Assembly (NCBI RefSeq): GCF_022965805.1
Contig: NC_133101.1
Coordinates: 50,858,342-50,922,341 of the forward strand
Length of the DNA: 64,000 bases
Direction of reading: 5' to 3'
DNA from: Primulina eburnea
Taxonomy: Eukaryota; Streptophyta; Magnoliopsida; Lamiales; Gesneriaceae
Shown here: positions 1 to 11,974 of the stretch, one piece after another
How positions within the stretch are numbered: the first letter of the stretch is position 1
Layout: each line of letters starts with the position of its first letter
Program-made: the position numbers and the translations under genes
Notes under the pieces: model-generated
Database searches by the model: none
Seen by the model: the letters and a program-made list of their open reading frames with translations, nothing else
Told to the model about the DNA's origin: nothing

Positions 1-250
1 TAATTTTTTTTTTGTGAGAGAAATATTTTTATAAGATGTTAAAACTATGAATTTTAATTTCTTACAAATTTATGTATTTATAGAATAAAATTTGAACGTT
101 GGGTAACGTTCAAAACCCAACGTTCAAAATATTCAAACGTTTGAAAAATAGTGAAAGTTGTGCACAATTCATATCCTATATATATGTAATTATTTATATC
201 ATTATTAAATATAATTAAAAAATATTAAAAAACAAAAAAAAAAGTAAAGT
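1..250. other. AT-rich intergenic DNA
   Basis: Very AT-rich, with A/T homopolymer runs and no open reading frame of note. I recognise no gene or element here. Confidence 0.6.
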
Positions 251-285
251 AGAAACCTGCAGCGTGATTCACGCTGCAGGTTTCT
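251..285. repeat. Perfect hairpin, 17-bp arms
   Basis: AGAAACCTGCAGCGTGA (251-267) is followed by one T and then its exact reverse complement (269-285). It is GC-rich against AT-rich flanks and lies just upstream of two further inverted repeats. It is probably part of a foldback/MITE-like structure. No host function can be assigned. Confidence 0.85.
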
Positions 286-355
286 CTCACACGCACGTGC
301 ATTGCACGCGCGTGTAACTCACGCTGGCTTGATTAAATTAAAAAAAAAAAAAGTA

Positions 356-385
356 ATACCCGGTTACAATTTTGTAACCGGGTAT
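356..385. repeat. Perfect hairpin, 14-bp arms
   Basis: ATACCCGGTTACAA (356-369) and its exact reverse complement (372-385) are separated by two T residues. It lies between the 251-285 hairpin and the 405-484 foldback. Confidence 0.85.
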
Positions 386-404
386 TTGAATAGGACAAAT
401 ATTC

Positions 405-484
405 AGCATCCACAATGGTGGATATTTGGATAGCCGAAATATTTTGATGACATGGCTACCCAAATATCCACCATTGTGGATGCT
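405..484. mobile_element. Short foldback, MITE-like
   Basis: The arms at 405-435 and 454-484 are inverted copies of 31 bp with one mismatch, enclosing an 18-bp loop. The terminus AGCATCCACAATGG resembles the TIRs of Tourist/Harbinger-type MITEs as I remember them. No clean 3-bp target duplication is visible, so this may be one end or a decayed copy of a longer element that includes the two hairpins upstream. Confidence 0.55.
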
Positions 485-1103
485 CTAAGTATAACGCCAA
501 ATTGTATTATTTTAATAATAATAATAATAATTGAATGACATAGAGTTGGTTCTCGATAGATATTGGGGTTAAAGATGAAGGGACAAGATTACATCCACTC
601 GACATTTTTCATAGGAGTTGTTTCCAGAAAGTTCTTTATTAACTGAATAGTATTGCCTCCAAAAGGTGTAAAACTCATATATTAAATTAAAAGCCTTTTA
701 TAATGTAGTATATTTTAAGGATAAAACCTCTGGATCGATTTGATTTATATCTATAATGAAAAACAATATTTTTTATATAAAAATTTATATTTTTTATAAG
801 TTAATTGAGTCAAAAATCTTTCACACAAAACTAACATTTAAGACAGTTTTATAAAAAAAATATTGTTTTTAAAACCAAATAACTATTAAAAAAATTAGGT
901 ACAATTGTCATACGTCTTATTTTTTAAAATAAAAGATTTTAAAATTTCATTAATTTTGTATAAGAGTTATGTGTTTTTGGGGGTCATAATATGTTAAATG
1001 TTGTTTCCCTACTTTATCGGAAGTTGCAAAATTATAATAAAATTTTAATTTGGATTAATTTGGTTATTTTATTACACCATTAATAAAACAATTATTATAG
1101 TAA
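485..1103. other. AT-rich intergenic DNA with short AAT repeat
   Basis: Contains an (AAT)n-like run at about 508-531 and otherwise A/T-rich sequence with no supported gene. It ends at the AGTAA flank of the solo LTR. Confidence 0.55.
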
Positions 1104-1937
1104 TGATGTCACGGGTAATGATTAATGCCCGGGATGACCCAGGCTCTGGAATCCTGTTCGTTGAAGGTGCCCGAGTCAGAAGGATGGATTGCTCTCGGGT
1201 CAATAAAGCGACAAATGGGATCGACACTCGAGTCATAGGATTGCTCGGGTCAAGGAGAATACGATTTGAAGAAACCATGGAGGGGCCAGTCAGTCAAGAG
1301 GTCAGGCCATGGAAGCGCCCGGGACATTGTATACCCGGGGCCTTAGGAAGTCTCCCGAGAAACGCCCTACCCAGACCACTTCGATATGAGTGCCGCATTT
1401 AAATGCGCCGACATAATAGGGTGTGTGCGGTCAACCTATCTCTGACATTAATATACATGGTTGAAAAAATCAGGTGGGCTGGATGTGACTAGTATGAGAT
1501 TTGACGTGCCAGAATAATAGGGTATAATCAGCCACCCTACTATAAATAATGATCAGCACAAAGAACGAGGTCATCATTACATCCTCTACTATAAATACCA
1601 GGTTTTCTCCTTGCATTTACTCTCTATTCACACATTGAATGCTCTCATTTATTGTGCATTTACTACTCTTCTTCCACACCAATCTCACAACCATCACTTG
1701 GTTACATTGGTTTCTTGCTTGAGCTCCTCACTGACTTAAGCATCGGAGTGGTCACGCTGGACACCCCTCCGACACCCATTCACGTGGTTACTTTCTTGTT
1801 CGCAGATCTTTCAAATCGCCCAGGGAGGAAAGAAGTTCAATCCAGACGTACAACTCATATTTCCTTCAATATATTGATAGCAAACCCGATAGAGTGCCCG
1901 ACTCGACTCATCCTTTTCACCTGCGCGCGTTGCATCA
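1104..1937 (+). mobile_element. Probable solo LTR, about 834 bp
   Basis: Sharp jump in GC content against AT-rich flanks. The segment starts TGATG and ends CATCA, giving a 5-bp terminal inverted repeat with the TG...CA ends of an LTR. It is flanked by AGTAA (1099-1103) and AGTAG (1938-1942), a 4/5-matching target duplication. TATAAATA-type boxes near 1540 and 1586 give plus-strand polarity. No internal domain or second LTR is in the window. The ORFs at 1103-1402 and 1652-1942 lie inside it and show no known domain. The lineage is not recognised. Confidence 0.6.
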
Positions 1938-1942
1938 AGTAG

Positions 1943-3750
1943 GGATGGGTCTCTTAAAATTTTCATTAATATTTTATAATTTTATAATGTAATTATTTGT
2001 ATATCATCATTAGATTATATATTTATAATGTAATTATTTGTATATCTTCATTAGATTATATAATTATTGCGATAGGTGTATCTTGAATATTTAAGAATTT
2101 GATGAAGTATAACAATAAAATTAGTTATTATAGACCCTTAACCCTAATAATGTATTATATTGTTAATTTATGTTAAACATGTAGATTAATTGACTTAAAT
2201 TGATCAGAGATATCTAAAAAATTTGCATGAATTAATATAATTTTTATGAAATTGAATCGTTTCCAAATTTTTTAATAAGTTTAATTAAATTCAAATGATT
2301 TCCATGTTTTACACATAATATTGTTGTAGTTACCATGTTAATAATAATTACAAGTTTTTGCTGCATATTTGAATTAATTAACTACCTATAATAAAATTTG
2401 GTCTTACATTGAGTTAGTTAGGGGTGATCAAATTTTTTTATTAACTGAATTTCGTCGTACCTTTGTTTCCTAATATTTTATAAAAAACTAAAATTAAAAA
2501 TAGTAAACATAAACCAAACCGCATACACGATTTGTTTAAATTTTTTGCTAAGATATACACCAAACCGCTCCTCTTAAACCGCTTACCATAATATTTTTTC
2601 TATGATTATAATAATTTTTAAACACATATTCAATTTAAAAAATCATCATTAACTATATCTCAACAATCTTTATAGATATTACTCCTACAAAGAAAACTCA
2701 TATTCTTCTTAATTATTCATTATATTAGTCCCTTGTTAGAGTATTTATTTCTCTTACTACAAATATTTTGTTTGAAGTTCGAAATAAAAAATATATAATA
2801 AAATATGGTAAATGTTATTTTTGTTTTGAGTGTGTTATGTTGCTTAGTTATTAACTTATTTTTGAATTTTGATTATTATATTATCTATTTTTATCTTTGT
2901 AAGATTTGATATATGTTTTACATTTGAAAAACACTATATTGTTATTGTTTTTGAATTAATTTGAATATATATTCTAATAATTTTCATTAAAAAACCGCAA
3001 AACCGATCACAAACACCTGAAACCGCTCAAAAATATAAAACTAATTCAACATATAAAACCATAATTATTATTTTTTAAATACTAACCGTTCAGAAGAAAT
3101 TATAGGTATTTATTTTATGCATGTAGGTGCAGTAGGATTTACTATTTTTTCATTATCTGTAACAAAGAAATTCCTTATTTTTAACACACATTTAGCATCT
3201 TGGGACATAAGTTTTGTCATCATCAAGAAAAAAATTGTTAGATACCCTAGTTTTAGTGATAACAAACAAAAATCCATTGTATTAGTACAAGCTACCATTT
3301 TTACTGTATTACAGGTACCCGACCGCGTCTATATTAAGATTCAAAAGATACTTATTCAACCAGTCTCATGAACTCATAATACAGAGTCATCCATTCGTTA
3401 GATTTATTAGTTACTCTAGTTGACCGATCGAAAGCATTCAAAGAATTGTGTAAAGTTCAAACTTTTGATTCCCAACAACACTGCAAACGGTCGGATTGAG
3501 TTTTTCGATAAGGATACTAGAAATTCAACATCACAAACAAAAATTTTAAATAGAAAGATTGTAAAAAGATCATACCTACTCTCCAATGACAGAAAATCTG
3601 CAGAATGGCAACTTTTTGATAAAGTATAAACTTAAAGTTGCAAAAACAAGAATGATATTAATGAGTATTAAATGATAGTTGCAACAACTGATGGTGACAT
3701 GTACATATTTTCGGGAAATAGTATAAGATATCATTGAACACGAGCCATTT
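1943..3750. other. AT-rich intergenic DNA
   Basis: Long AT-rich stretch. Two same-frame open stretches (3117-3371 and 3420-3629) are separated by several stops and match nothing I recognise with confidence. They may be a decayed coding remnant. Confidence 0.45.
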
Positions 3751-3761
3751 CAAAGGGTACT

Positions 3762-4000
3762 ATAAATAGAGGATGCCAAGAAGAGTTCAAGATAGAAAAA
3801 TTCACGAGAATACACATTCAAGCTTGCATTCTCTGATAAGATTTTTAAGCACTCTTAATCTTCGTATAATCACCACTGCTCTATAGCTCTCACATCAAGA
3901 ACATTAATTAGATATTTCAAGTATCATCAAAGGCTTCTATCAAATCATTCGATCGTTTTTATTATTGACGATCGAAGAGTTGTTCGATAGTTTGAATCCA
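3762..4000 (+). promoter_or_regulatory. TATA-box promoter-like block and leader
   Basis: TATAAATAGAGG at about 3762 is followed by a leader rich in short A/C/T stretches, ending in a GATCG-containing inverted repeat (about 3950-3975). The arrangement looks like an LTR or pararetrovirus promoter rather than a host gene, because no host exon follows. No primer binding site or LTR boundary was found. Confidence 0.25.
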
Positions 4001-4399
4001 ATGATTCATAACTTTAGTTTATTAGTGTTGTATTGATTGTTAAACTTAGTGTCGCAACCGTTTGAGTTTAACTAGAAGTTTCGATTATGAAGTGGATAAG
4101 TTCTAAGATTTTAGATTTTAGTGAAATCATTTCTAAGTGGAATAAGAGGTGACATATGGGCTTAAGTCACCAAATATCCATAAAAATCATTGTCATTTCC
4201 TTTACTACATTTACATATATTGTTTACTTGCTATATTTGAGTATATAATCATCTTAAGAACCATTAGACCGTTTCCTCACAATCTATGGTCCAACCGTCT
4301 CTTAAGTGTCTAGAAAATCAGTTCTTGTATATGTAACAATATTAAGAAGTGTCGCACTATTTAGTAGTATTGTGAAGAAAATTTCAAAAGAGTTTATTC
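4001..4399. other. AT-rich intergenic DNA before element A
   Basis: No gene or repeat recognised. It ends in TATTC, the 5 bp next to the LTR that starts at 4400. Confidence 0.45.
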
Positions 4400-7116
4400 T
4401 GAAACATCTAGTGCTTAAAAATGCTATTAGAATTTTTAATTTTTAATTTTTATTTTTAAAGCTAGTACACGAAAATTCCATTTAAGTGCATGCTGAAAAA
4501 TATGCATTTTGAAAATAATTATAAACAATCGTTCCATAAAATACTGCAGTTTAAAATTTTGCCAACATGGCCATCAATAATGTGTGTAAAAATAAAACAA
4601 GTAAAAATAGTGGAAATCCTCAACATATCATAACACACGTATAAAAATGATAAAGACTATTCAAAAATCATAAAACGTAATATGCGGAAAATATGGTCAT
4701 CGGGTCATGTGCGCACATCCAATCCTGTCTACTCAGAATTTGGCACCTCCAGCCTCCTCATCGACATGCTCACCTGCATCATTCACACCTAGTGAGTCTA
4801 AAGACTCAACACTCATGTACCGTTACTAGAAAATACATATACATAACAAGCAACAGTGAAATGTACTGTAATAAAAATACATTTGATGGTCTTAAAAACG
4901 TAAATGTAAACATATTGTAAAAGCATGCTTGTCAAAACCGCTCATCATTTAATCAAATATTTATATATTTACTTTAGTTGATTTAGTTCATTAGTTTTGA
5001 CTTTCGTATCAGCTCTATCGTATCAGATCTATTCGATGAATCCATCTACGTATAACTGTGGTACCCGACGGCTGTTGGACATCAGCGACAGTATTACCCA
5101 TCCACTATGCCTAGGCCTCATCATCATCGTATACTTATATCGTCAGTCATAACCAGCTCCGAAAAGCATCATCATTTTCATCACTTATTAAAATCATGCA
5201 TATACGTAATTTTTCCTTAAAACCAAGCATGCAACATATTTTTCATAATTCATAAAAATCATGCTCGTAATACAATAACATTTAAAACATGAAAAAATTT
5301 GTGCTCAGAGCGCTGCCAGGACAAAAATCTCGGCTCGGGTGCAAAATGACAATTTTTCCCCTGGGAACCCAAAATGACTGTTTTACCCCTAGACCTCAAC
5401 ATTTCGGCCTGAAGCTTACCAAACTCCTTAAAACACCTCAAAACATATTTAAATAGAACCTGGTGAACCGGGCGTACTATTTCCCAAATTTTTGTGGACC
5501 TTGTTTCTATTATGATATGAAATGACCGCTTTCACCCATTTCTCTAAGCTTGGTAGCTAGAAGGCTCTACGCGAAGAATATTTCTAGACGTAAACTCAAT
5601 CATCTTTCAAAATTTAAACGATCCATTTTAAAACTCAGACCGGGGTCCTGGTTTTACTCGAATCAACCTGAAAATTTACCAAATTTTCCCGACTCGAACC
5701 ACGACTCAAACCTACATGACCAGCCTCTGAACCACTTATTTCAGCCCTTTTATAAACCACAAAACCAGCTCAATCAAGACTATCGTGCTAAGACTAAATT
5801 TTAATTCCCTTCTCACCAGTGCCTAGGCGCCAGTAGCGCAGCGCTGGTTAAGCACCTTGGCACTGCATCCCAGCTCCGCGGCGCGGCGAATTGCGAAGCT
5901 TCAACGCTACAACGCCGCGGCTCTAAGCCTGCGACTAGAACTCCATTTTTCTAAGTTTTCTTCGTACGAAGCTACAAGTCACCACACTCTCGACCGAGCC
6001 AAACCACGCTCGATCCAACCGTTCCTAGCCCATGTCTAAGCCCTCTTGAACCAACCTAGCATGGTTCAGCCCTCCCACAGCCGAGCCTACTCTACCCTTC
6101 ACCAAAATGGTTCGAAACCCTAGCCACCTAGGTGCATCCCTTTGGCCTTCACCTAAACCCCAGCCCACTCAATCTTAACCACCAAAAAGCTCGAAATATT
6201 GGTCTCCAAAAACGTAGAGCAGCACACCCCTTACACAAAAGTAGAAGAAAAATGTGAGAATGGGCAAGAATATGTGAAATTTAATTGACCGAATGCCAAA
6301 AACATTAAAGCATGCAATATCTATAAAAACTACATTCATGGCACACATTTCAACAAATATATGACGTAAATGATGCGAGAAAGAAGATATGGGGCGTGCA
6401 TTATCGTGTATATGCTCACAAACCTGAAGATAAGTGCGTGGAAGAAACACTGGAGGAGCGGGGATGAAGCTTGCTTGAAAGTAAATGGAGGAATCGATGG
6501 TTGCTGATTTTATTTACAAGATCCGAGGGGAGGCTGCTGGAAATGGGGTGGGCGGCTGCTGAGGGTTAGGGGATGATTAGGGTTACATAATCTAGGTTTA
6601 GGTTAATATAATAACATAATAATGGGCCCTTAATAATAATTTAAAATTATGAAAAGATTTTGAGCCCGATAAACATTAAAACAAACCAAACAAGCTCAAT
6701 AGCACTCCTGAAAAATATTTCATTTGGGTACGTTTTTGAAAATATTGCTCGAACCCTCAAAAAGATCTCTGATTCATTAAAATTTGCGTACCGATTAAAA
6801 ATATGACCTGACAAGTAAAAATACCTACCAAAGCCCAATTTTCAAAAATTACCCTTAAAAACACTACATAATGATTAATATTATTAATCATCCAATAAAA
6901 ATATTTTTCACGATACTCCTCAGTTTAGGTTCCTCATTCGAGCGCACAATGCAATTTAAAACTCTAATGCATGAAACTTTAAAATTACTCATGAAATAAT
7001 ACATATTCATGCAATAATATGCATTGAATGTGTAGAAATCAATAAACACGTATTTTAAAATAAAACTCTAGATTGCATGCGTTCAGGTTACGTAGAGCGA
7101 ATTTCCTGGACCTTAC
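4400..7116 (-). repeat. 3' LTR of minus-strand chromovirus A
   Basis: Plus-strand ends are TGAAACAT...GGACCTTACA, matching the ends of the LTRs at 18432-20492 and 40278-43670. Read on the minus strand it starts TGTAAGGTCC. The adjoining minus-strand sequence (7117-7150) carries the GAAATT...AAGAGGAGG polypurine tract that precedes a 3' LTR. The shared GAGTC(TAAA)GACTC hairpin block is at 4794-4807. The left boundary was set by alignment to element C's LTR and is less certain than the right one. Confidence 0.7.
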
Positions 7117-7415
7117 AGCTCACCTCCTCTTAAACAGAATTTCGACCTCGAAATTTATAACATACCGAATAACTTTAGGTAGCGACTCCTCATCTCGGTC
7201 TCCATCTTCCAAGTAGCCTCCTCCTAGGAATGATTCAGCCACTTGAATTTGACCATGCTGATCACCTTGTTCTGGAGCATCCCCTCCTGTCTGCCAGAAT
7301 CTGAGCGGGTCTCCCCTCGAAGGAAAGGTTCGGTGCCAGATACAGTGGCTCATAGTTCAGCACATGCGAGGAATTCGACATGTACTTCCGTAGCATGGAG
7401 ACGTGGAACACATTG
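7117..7415 (-). pseudogene. Chromovirus A pol C-terminus, fragment
   Basis: Read right to left on the minus strand, this begins with the conserved HNVFHVSMLRKYM block that follows the integrase, and runs toward a degraded chromodomain-like tail and the polypurine tract at about 7117-7150. Stops and frameshifts interrupt it. The reading continues upstream in 20498-21425. The two pieces were separated by the solo LTR whose target duplication CATTG is at 7411-7415 and 20493-20497. It is non-functional. Confidence 0.7.
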
Positions 7416-7427
7416 TGTAACGTCTAT
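7416..7427 (-). repeat. Left 12 bp of the split solo LTR
   Basis: TGTAACG plus TCTAT. This is the left end of the solo LTR whose remainder is 18432-20492. TCTAT (7423-7427) is the target site duplicated by Gypsy-1. Confidence 0.75.
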
Positions 7428-10400
7428 TGTAGAACCCGTAAATCAGTCTACGTATAAGCCATGCATAATTCTAGATTTTTAAATTTAATTGACTTCATTG
7501 CATGATTATTTTAAATGCATTTCTTTGAAGTTAATTATTTTATTATTTCAGTTCAGTAGTTTGATTTTTAGCTTTTCAGTTATTTCAGCGAGGCCGGACA
7601 GGAGTTGGAGTTTTGAAATAAAATTTAAGATTTGAGAAATATTTCCAGGATTTATTTTAGCTAGCAAGTAAGTTAATTTAAGTTAAAAAGAAGGTTTGAG
7701 GATTTAATTTAATTACTTGAGGTGATTAAGAAATAAGCTCATTTAAGTGGCATAATTAAGGGATTAATTCAATAAATTATTTAGGGGATTAGTGAGGCTT
7801 TTAAGAGTTATTAATTTAGTAAATACTTAGCATTATCCTAGTCTAGAAACAAGAGAGATTTCGGCCACCTTGGATGAGTAACTCATTTCCTTGCCAACTC
7901 ACCCTTTGACCCATCCTTTGTTAAAGTTTAGCATGCAAACCTTTCTAATTATTAACCATCCTTAATTAATTAATTCTTAACCAATATCCTAACCTATTAT
8001 AGATGAGTATTCGGCCACTCCAATTCTAGAATCACCCAAAAATCATTTGCTAGCAAACAAGAATTCAAAATTCAAATTAGAAAAGATTTGGTCTTGATAT
8101 CCTTCCTTATATCTTGCACCTACCCTCCTCACTCCCATAACCATTTCTCCCCCTCTCCTTTTTCGAAATTCAGACTCATATTCAGTAGAAAATCGTGAGT
8201 TATAGCTAGGGAGAAAGGCAAGAAAAAAAAATCGAGAGCTAGTGAGCAAACAAGAGAAGCGCTTCACTCCTCCGCGTCGCGTCGTCGTTGTTTCTTTTCG
8301 TTTCTGTTGCAAACGAATCCAAGGCATGTATATAATTTTTCTAAACCTCAATCAAGTCATATTAGCAAGTATTTTTCAGTACATGATCAGATTTCATCAT
8401 GCTAAAAACCGAAATTTTCAGTAGACACAAAACAAGAATTCTGCACAGATTTTTCTATCGACTTCCATGCTTCACGATTGGTATGTTTTGTTTCGATTTC
8501 AGGGATGGATCGTTCCAGGGGCTCAAAGCTGATTATGGACATGTACTAAGACATGTTAGGGCCATGTTAGAACGTTTGTTTCAGTCCCATGCTTGCTGGA
8601 CAAACCGAATTGACAGCAAGTCCCATAGGTGCAGAAAATAGTGTTCGAAATTTCAGTTTCTTGTCTTGAGGGTTTGATCTGATCTTGGCTGCCCTAAGGG
8701 CTCTTAGCCATGGTGGGATCACTCCCCTAGCAAGTCTAAGACGTGACTAAGTCGCCCTTTTGGTGGCTTGATCCATGGATCATCGGTTTTTATACAAAAC
8801 GTTAGAACAACCCCCTCTCCCCCTTCGGCTTTCTCATTGTACAGCACATGCATTTCGAATTGTGTGGTTTGATGTGGATCTTGGTTGGCCTATGGCCCTT
8901 AGCCACGGTTCATATCATGCCCCTAGATGTCTAGATCGTGCCGTGGTCAATCAAATGGCCACTGGAACGACACGAGACATCCATCGAAGTAACACACTAC
9001 ACACGCATACAAAAGCATTCTCGGTTGGAGTTTCGGTTTGTTTCTGGTATGGTTCGAATTGTGGCTGGCTAAAATCCCTTAGCCATGGTTTGGATCATTC
9101 CTTAGGATGTTGGTAAGAGTCCCTGGTCGGTGGTGCAAGCCCCAATGGCCGGCGGACTCGAAAACGACGCAAGAAAAGCGCATGCACAGCTGCTGGAATT
9201 TGACAGCAAGTTTCTGCGTCGGTTCGGAGGTCCGTTCGAGTTCTCGGTCGGCTTTTAGCATATGGCCTTGGACTGGATAGTGCCCCATTGAGTTAGGAAG
9301 GTCATGTTTTCGACCGTTCGTGATTCGGATAATTTTTGAGGTCGTACGAGAATTTACGGTGCGATGTGCCAAATTGACTCTCGAAAGAGCGTTTCATGTT
9401 TGGCCTCCATTTCACCTAGATTTCGACCCTAATCATTTTAGGTGCATTATTTCAGTATTTTTAGCGTATTTTAATCATGACTAAATGACGGTTCAGTGTT
9501 GGTTCGGGTTTGGTTCATAGTCATGATTAAATACGAAGTCATTAGGCGTCATAGTCGTATCTTTTGAACGTAAAATTCATAGTTGGTCAAGTTTGAGCAT
9601 TTGCATGTTTTTCATTTCACAGTTAGGTTGCAGCGAGCCTGGGGACGATCCAATCCAATCCAGTTGGTAAAATTTCAGGATTTTTCATTATGCCAGTTAA
9701 ATTATATTATGTGCATAAAAACAGAAAATGATATTTTTGAGATTTATGCGATATGGCTTGTGGTTCATTCACTATGTGGGAGTGATATTTTATACGGTCG
9801 CCAGTGACCGCTCAGTTCAGTTTGATACCATCCGGTCGCCAGTGACCGGTCAGATCAGTTTCAGTTTCAGCCTCCACGGTAGCCAGTTACCGACCAGTTT
9901 CAGCTTAGTGCAGTGGCCACAGGCGTAAAACATAATCTCAACAGAAAATTTTACCAGTTATTTCAGTACAGGCTCCAAGGAGCAAATATTTTTACTGTGA
10001 TTATCAGTTCAGTTATGCACGTATTATAATTGCACAGTACATATTATTTTTCAGCATGCCTCATGACATGATATTTTATCCCATGCATATTTTACTTCAG
10101 ATTTTACTCGTTACCTGCGATATATGCATGCTGAGTCTTTAGGCTCACTAGACTTGATTGTTGTAGGTACTGATGAGGCCAGGGCCGAGGGCGGGGACCA
10201 GTGAGCCAGCTTGGGTCGGCAGTAGTGGCACCCGAGGACCTCAGTGCAGCAGTTGTTATTTTATTCCACAAACATTTTATCAGTCGTTGGATATTTTTAA
10301 ATTGTGATTTTTTTGGCAAACTTTATTTTCTTCCGCTGCGATATTTTAAACTTTGAACTGGATTTATCAGTTGATTTTATGAATGAGGCACTTCATTTAT

Positions 10401-10462
10401 TTTTAAAAGAAAATTTTTAATTTTCCGCAAATTTTCAAGCAAGAAGTTTTAGGGCCTTTACA
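7428..10462 (+). repeat. Gypsy-1 5' LTR, 3035 bp
   Basis: Starts TGTAGAACCC and ends GGGCCTTTACA, and is repeated at 15390-18426. Open frames inside it (for example 8775-9116 and 9583-9807) recur in the 3' LTR and have no recognisable domain. A 5'-CTGAGTCTTTAGGCTCACTAG-type block is at about 10131-10150. The GGTCGCCAGTGACCG-type short repeats at 9797-9890 form small inverted repeats. The LTR supplies promoter and poly(A) signals for the element. Confidence 0.92.
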
Positions 10463-10464
10463 AT

Positions 10465-10482
10465 TGGTATCAGAGCGGTGGT
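10465..10482 (+). other. Gypsy-1 primer binding site, tRNA-iMet type
   Basis: TGGTATCAGAGCGGTGGT starts 2 bp after the 5' LTR. It is the standard complement of the initiator methionine tRNA 3' end used by plant chromoviruses to prime minus-strand DNA. Confidence 0.92.
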
Positions 10483-10694
10483 TCTGTATAGGGTACACTA
10501 CTACTGACCGCGAGAAGCTTACGAAGCCACGTCTTCGGTCTGTAAGTTTTCAGTTCAGCATTTTGTTCAGCATTTTATTTAAAGCATGAATTATTTTGTC
10601 AGCATGCTTCCAGATTTTCAGTATTTCAGTGTTCAGTTATAATAAATTATGGAATTATGCATGTTAGTTACGTACGGGTTATGTATGGATTAGT

Positions 10695-11775
10695 ATGCCC
10701 CCTAGACGTCTAGTAGGACGTCCGAAAGGTGGTGGCGAGCACCGCCGCGAGGACGATGACGACCAGAGACAAGAGAGGCAGACACCTCCACCTCCTCCTC
10801 CTCCTCCTCCACCGCCCCCACCGGACATGAGTGCCCAGATGCTAGCTGGGATGACACAGTTCTTCGCACAGTTTGCGGGGAACAATGCTGTGGTGACTAG
10901 GCCGACAGGGCCCGAGGCTGTTTACGAGCGATTTATGAAAATGCGTCCAAAGGAATTCTCTGGGACATCTGACCCCATGGTTGCCGAGGGATGGATCAAA
11001 TCCCTCGAGGTCATCTTCGAGTTTATGGAGCTGGGAGACGCAGACCGAGTCCGATGCGCCACCTATCTGTTCACTGGAGACGCCCGCTTATGGTGGGAAG
11101 GAGCTTCGGTAGCCTTGACTTTGGCTACACTTTCTTGGACCCGCTTTACGGAGGTTTTCTACTCCAAGTATTTTGTTGAGGAGGTTCGCACCAGGCTGAC
11201 CACCGAGTTTATGAGTCTGAGGCAAGGAGATATGACGGTTACGGAGTTTATCCGTAAGTTCGAGAGGGGCTGTCACTTTGTGCCCCTGATAGCGAATGAT
11301 GCCAGAGCCAAGCTGATGCACTTCATGGTGGGTTTACGGCCGATCTTGCACCGGGATGTTAGGGTATCCGACCCTGCTACTTATGAGATTGCCGTCTCCA
11401 AGGCCTTAGCCGCAGAGCAGGATCTGCGGGATATTGAGAGGGATCGCCAGGGCAAGCGCCCAGTCCAGGCACCGCACCGCCCTCCTCCTCATCAGCATCA
11501 GCAACAGAATAAGAGGCCTTTTCATGGACCGCCCAGGAACCGAGGCCAGCAGCAGCAGCGGGGACGCCCAGCCCCGAGGACTCAGGAGCACCCTTTCTGT
11601 CCGAGGTGCTCTCGTCGCCATCCTGGATCATGTATGGCTGGCTCAGGAAAGTGTTTTAAGTGTGGCAGTACAGACCACATGTTGCTGCAGTGCCCTCAGA
11701 GGAATCTGCCTACTCAGGGCAGAGTTTTTGCTCTCCATGCCGCAGAAACCAACCCTGAGACCATGTTATTGACAG
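10695..11775 (+). CDS. gag: Gypsy-1 gag (nucleocapsid/capsid polyprotein part)
   Basis: Opens with MPPRRLVGRPKGG, a start seen again in element D's gag remnant and, as MPPRR, in Gypsy-2. Next come an acidic/basic stretch, a run of 13 prolines (about residues 31-43), the retrotransposon capsid domain (about residues 75-250), a glutamine/arginine-rich region, and two cysteine clusters ending in a CCHC zinc knuckle, CFKCGSTDHMLLQC (about residues 325-338). Gag packages the element RNA into virus-like particles. Without splicing, the frame runs six codons further to TAA at 11790-11792, giving 365 aa. With removal of 11776-11974 it joins protease in frame. The gag frame itself has no break, unlike pol. 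Confidence 0.9.
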
Positions 11776-11974
11776 GTACCTTTAAGCTTTAAGTTATCAT
11801 TGAAATTCCGTGTTTTGACTATCGGGAGTAAGATTTGAACATAGAACCGCGATAGGATTGCATGCTCTACTTAGTATTATTTTCGGGAATTAGTTAGAAG
11901 AACTTTGACCTTTGCATGTCTATAAGCTTAGCTCTCGTGATCTTTGGGTTCTGCTTAGTATTCCGAACTTTCAG
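11776..11974 (+). other. Putative GT-AG intron between gag and pol
   Basis: 199 bp, not a multiple of three, T-rich, with in-frame stops. The donor is ACAG|GTACCT and the acceptor ACTTTCAG|GG. Joining 11775 to 11975 gives T-G-R-I-F, which runs into the protease motif without a break. Gag lies in frame 0 and pol in frame 1, so splicing or another frame-changing event is needed to make Gag-Pol. A plausible branch-site context (CTTAG) lies about 20 nt before the acceptor. Alternative: a small insertion that imitates an intron. Confidence 0.7.

Noticed and set aside
8775..9116. 113-aa frame, near-repeated at 16723-17079, considered as a gene
   Set aside because: Both copies lie at the same place in the two LTRs of Gypsy-1, and the relatives at 28899-29309 and 34698-34973 do not keep the frame. 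It is LTR sequence.
10679..10885. Minus-strand frame with a run of glycines opposite gag
   Set aside because: Shadow of the CCT/CCA proline repeat in gag on the plus strand.
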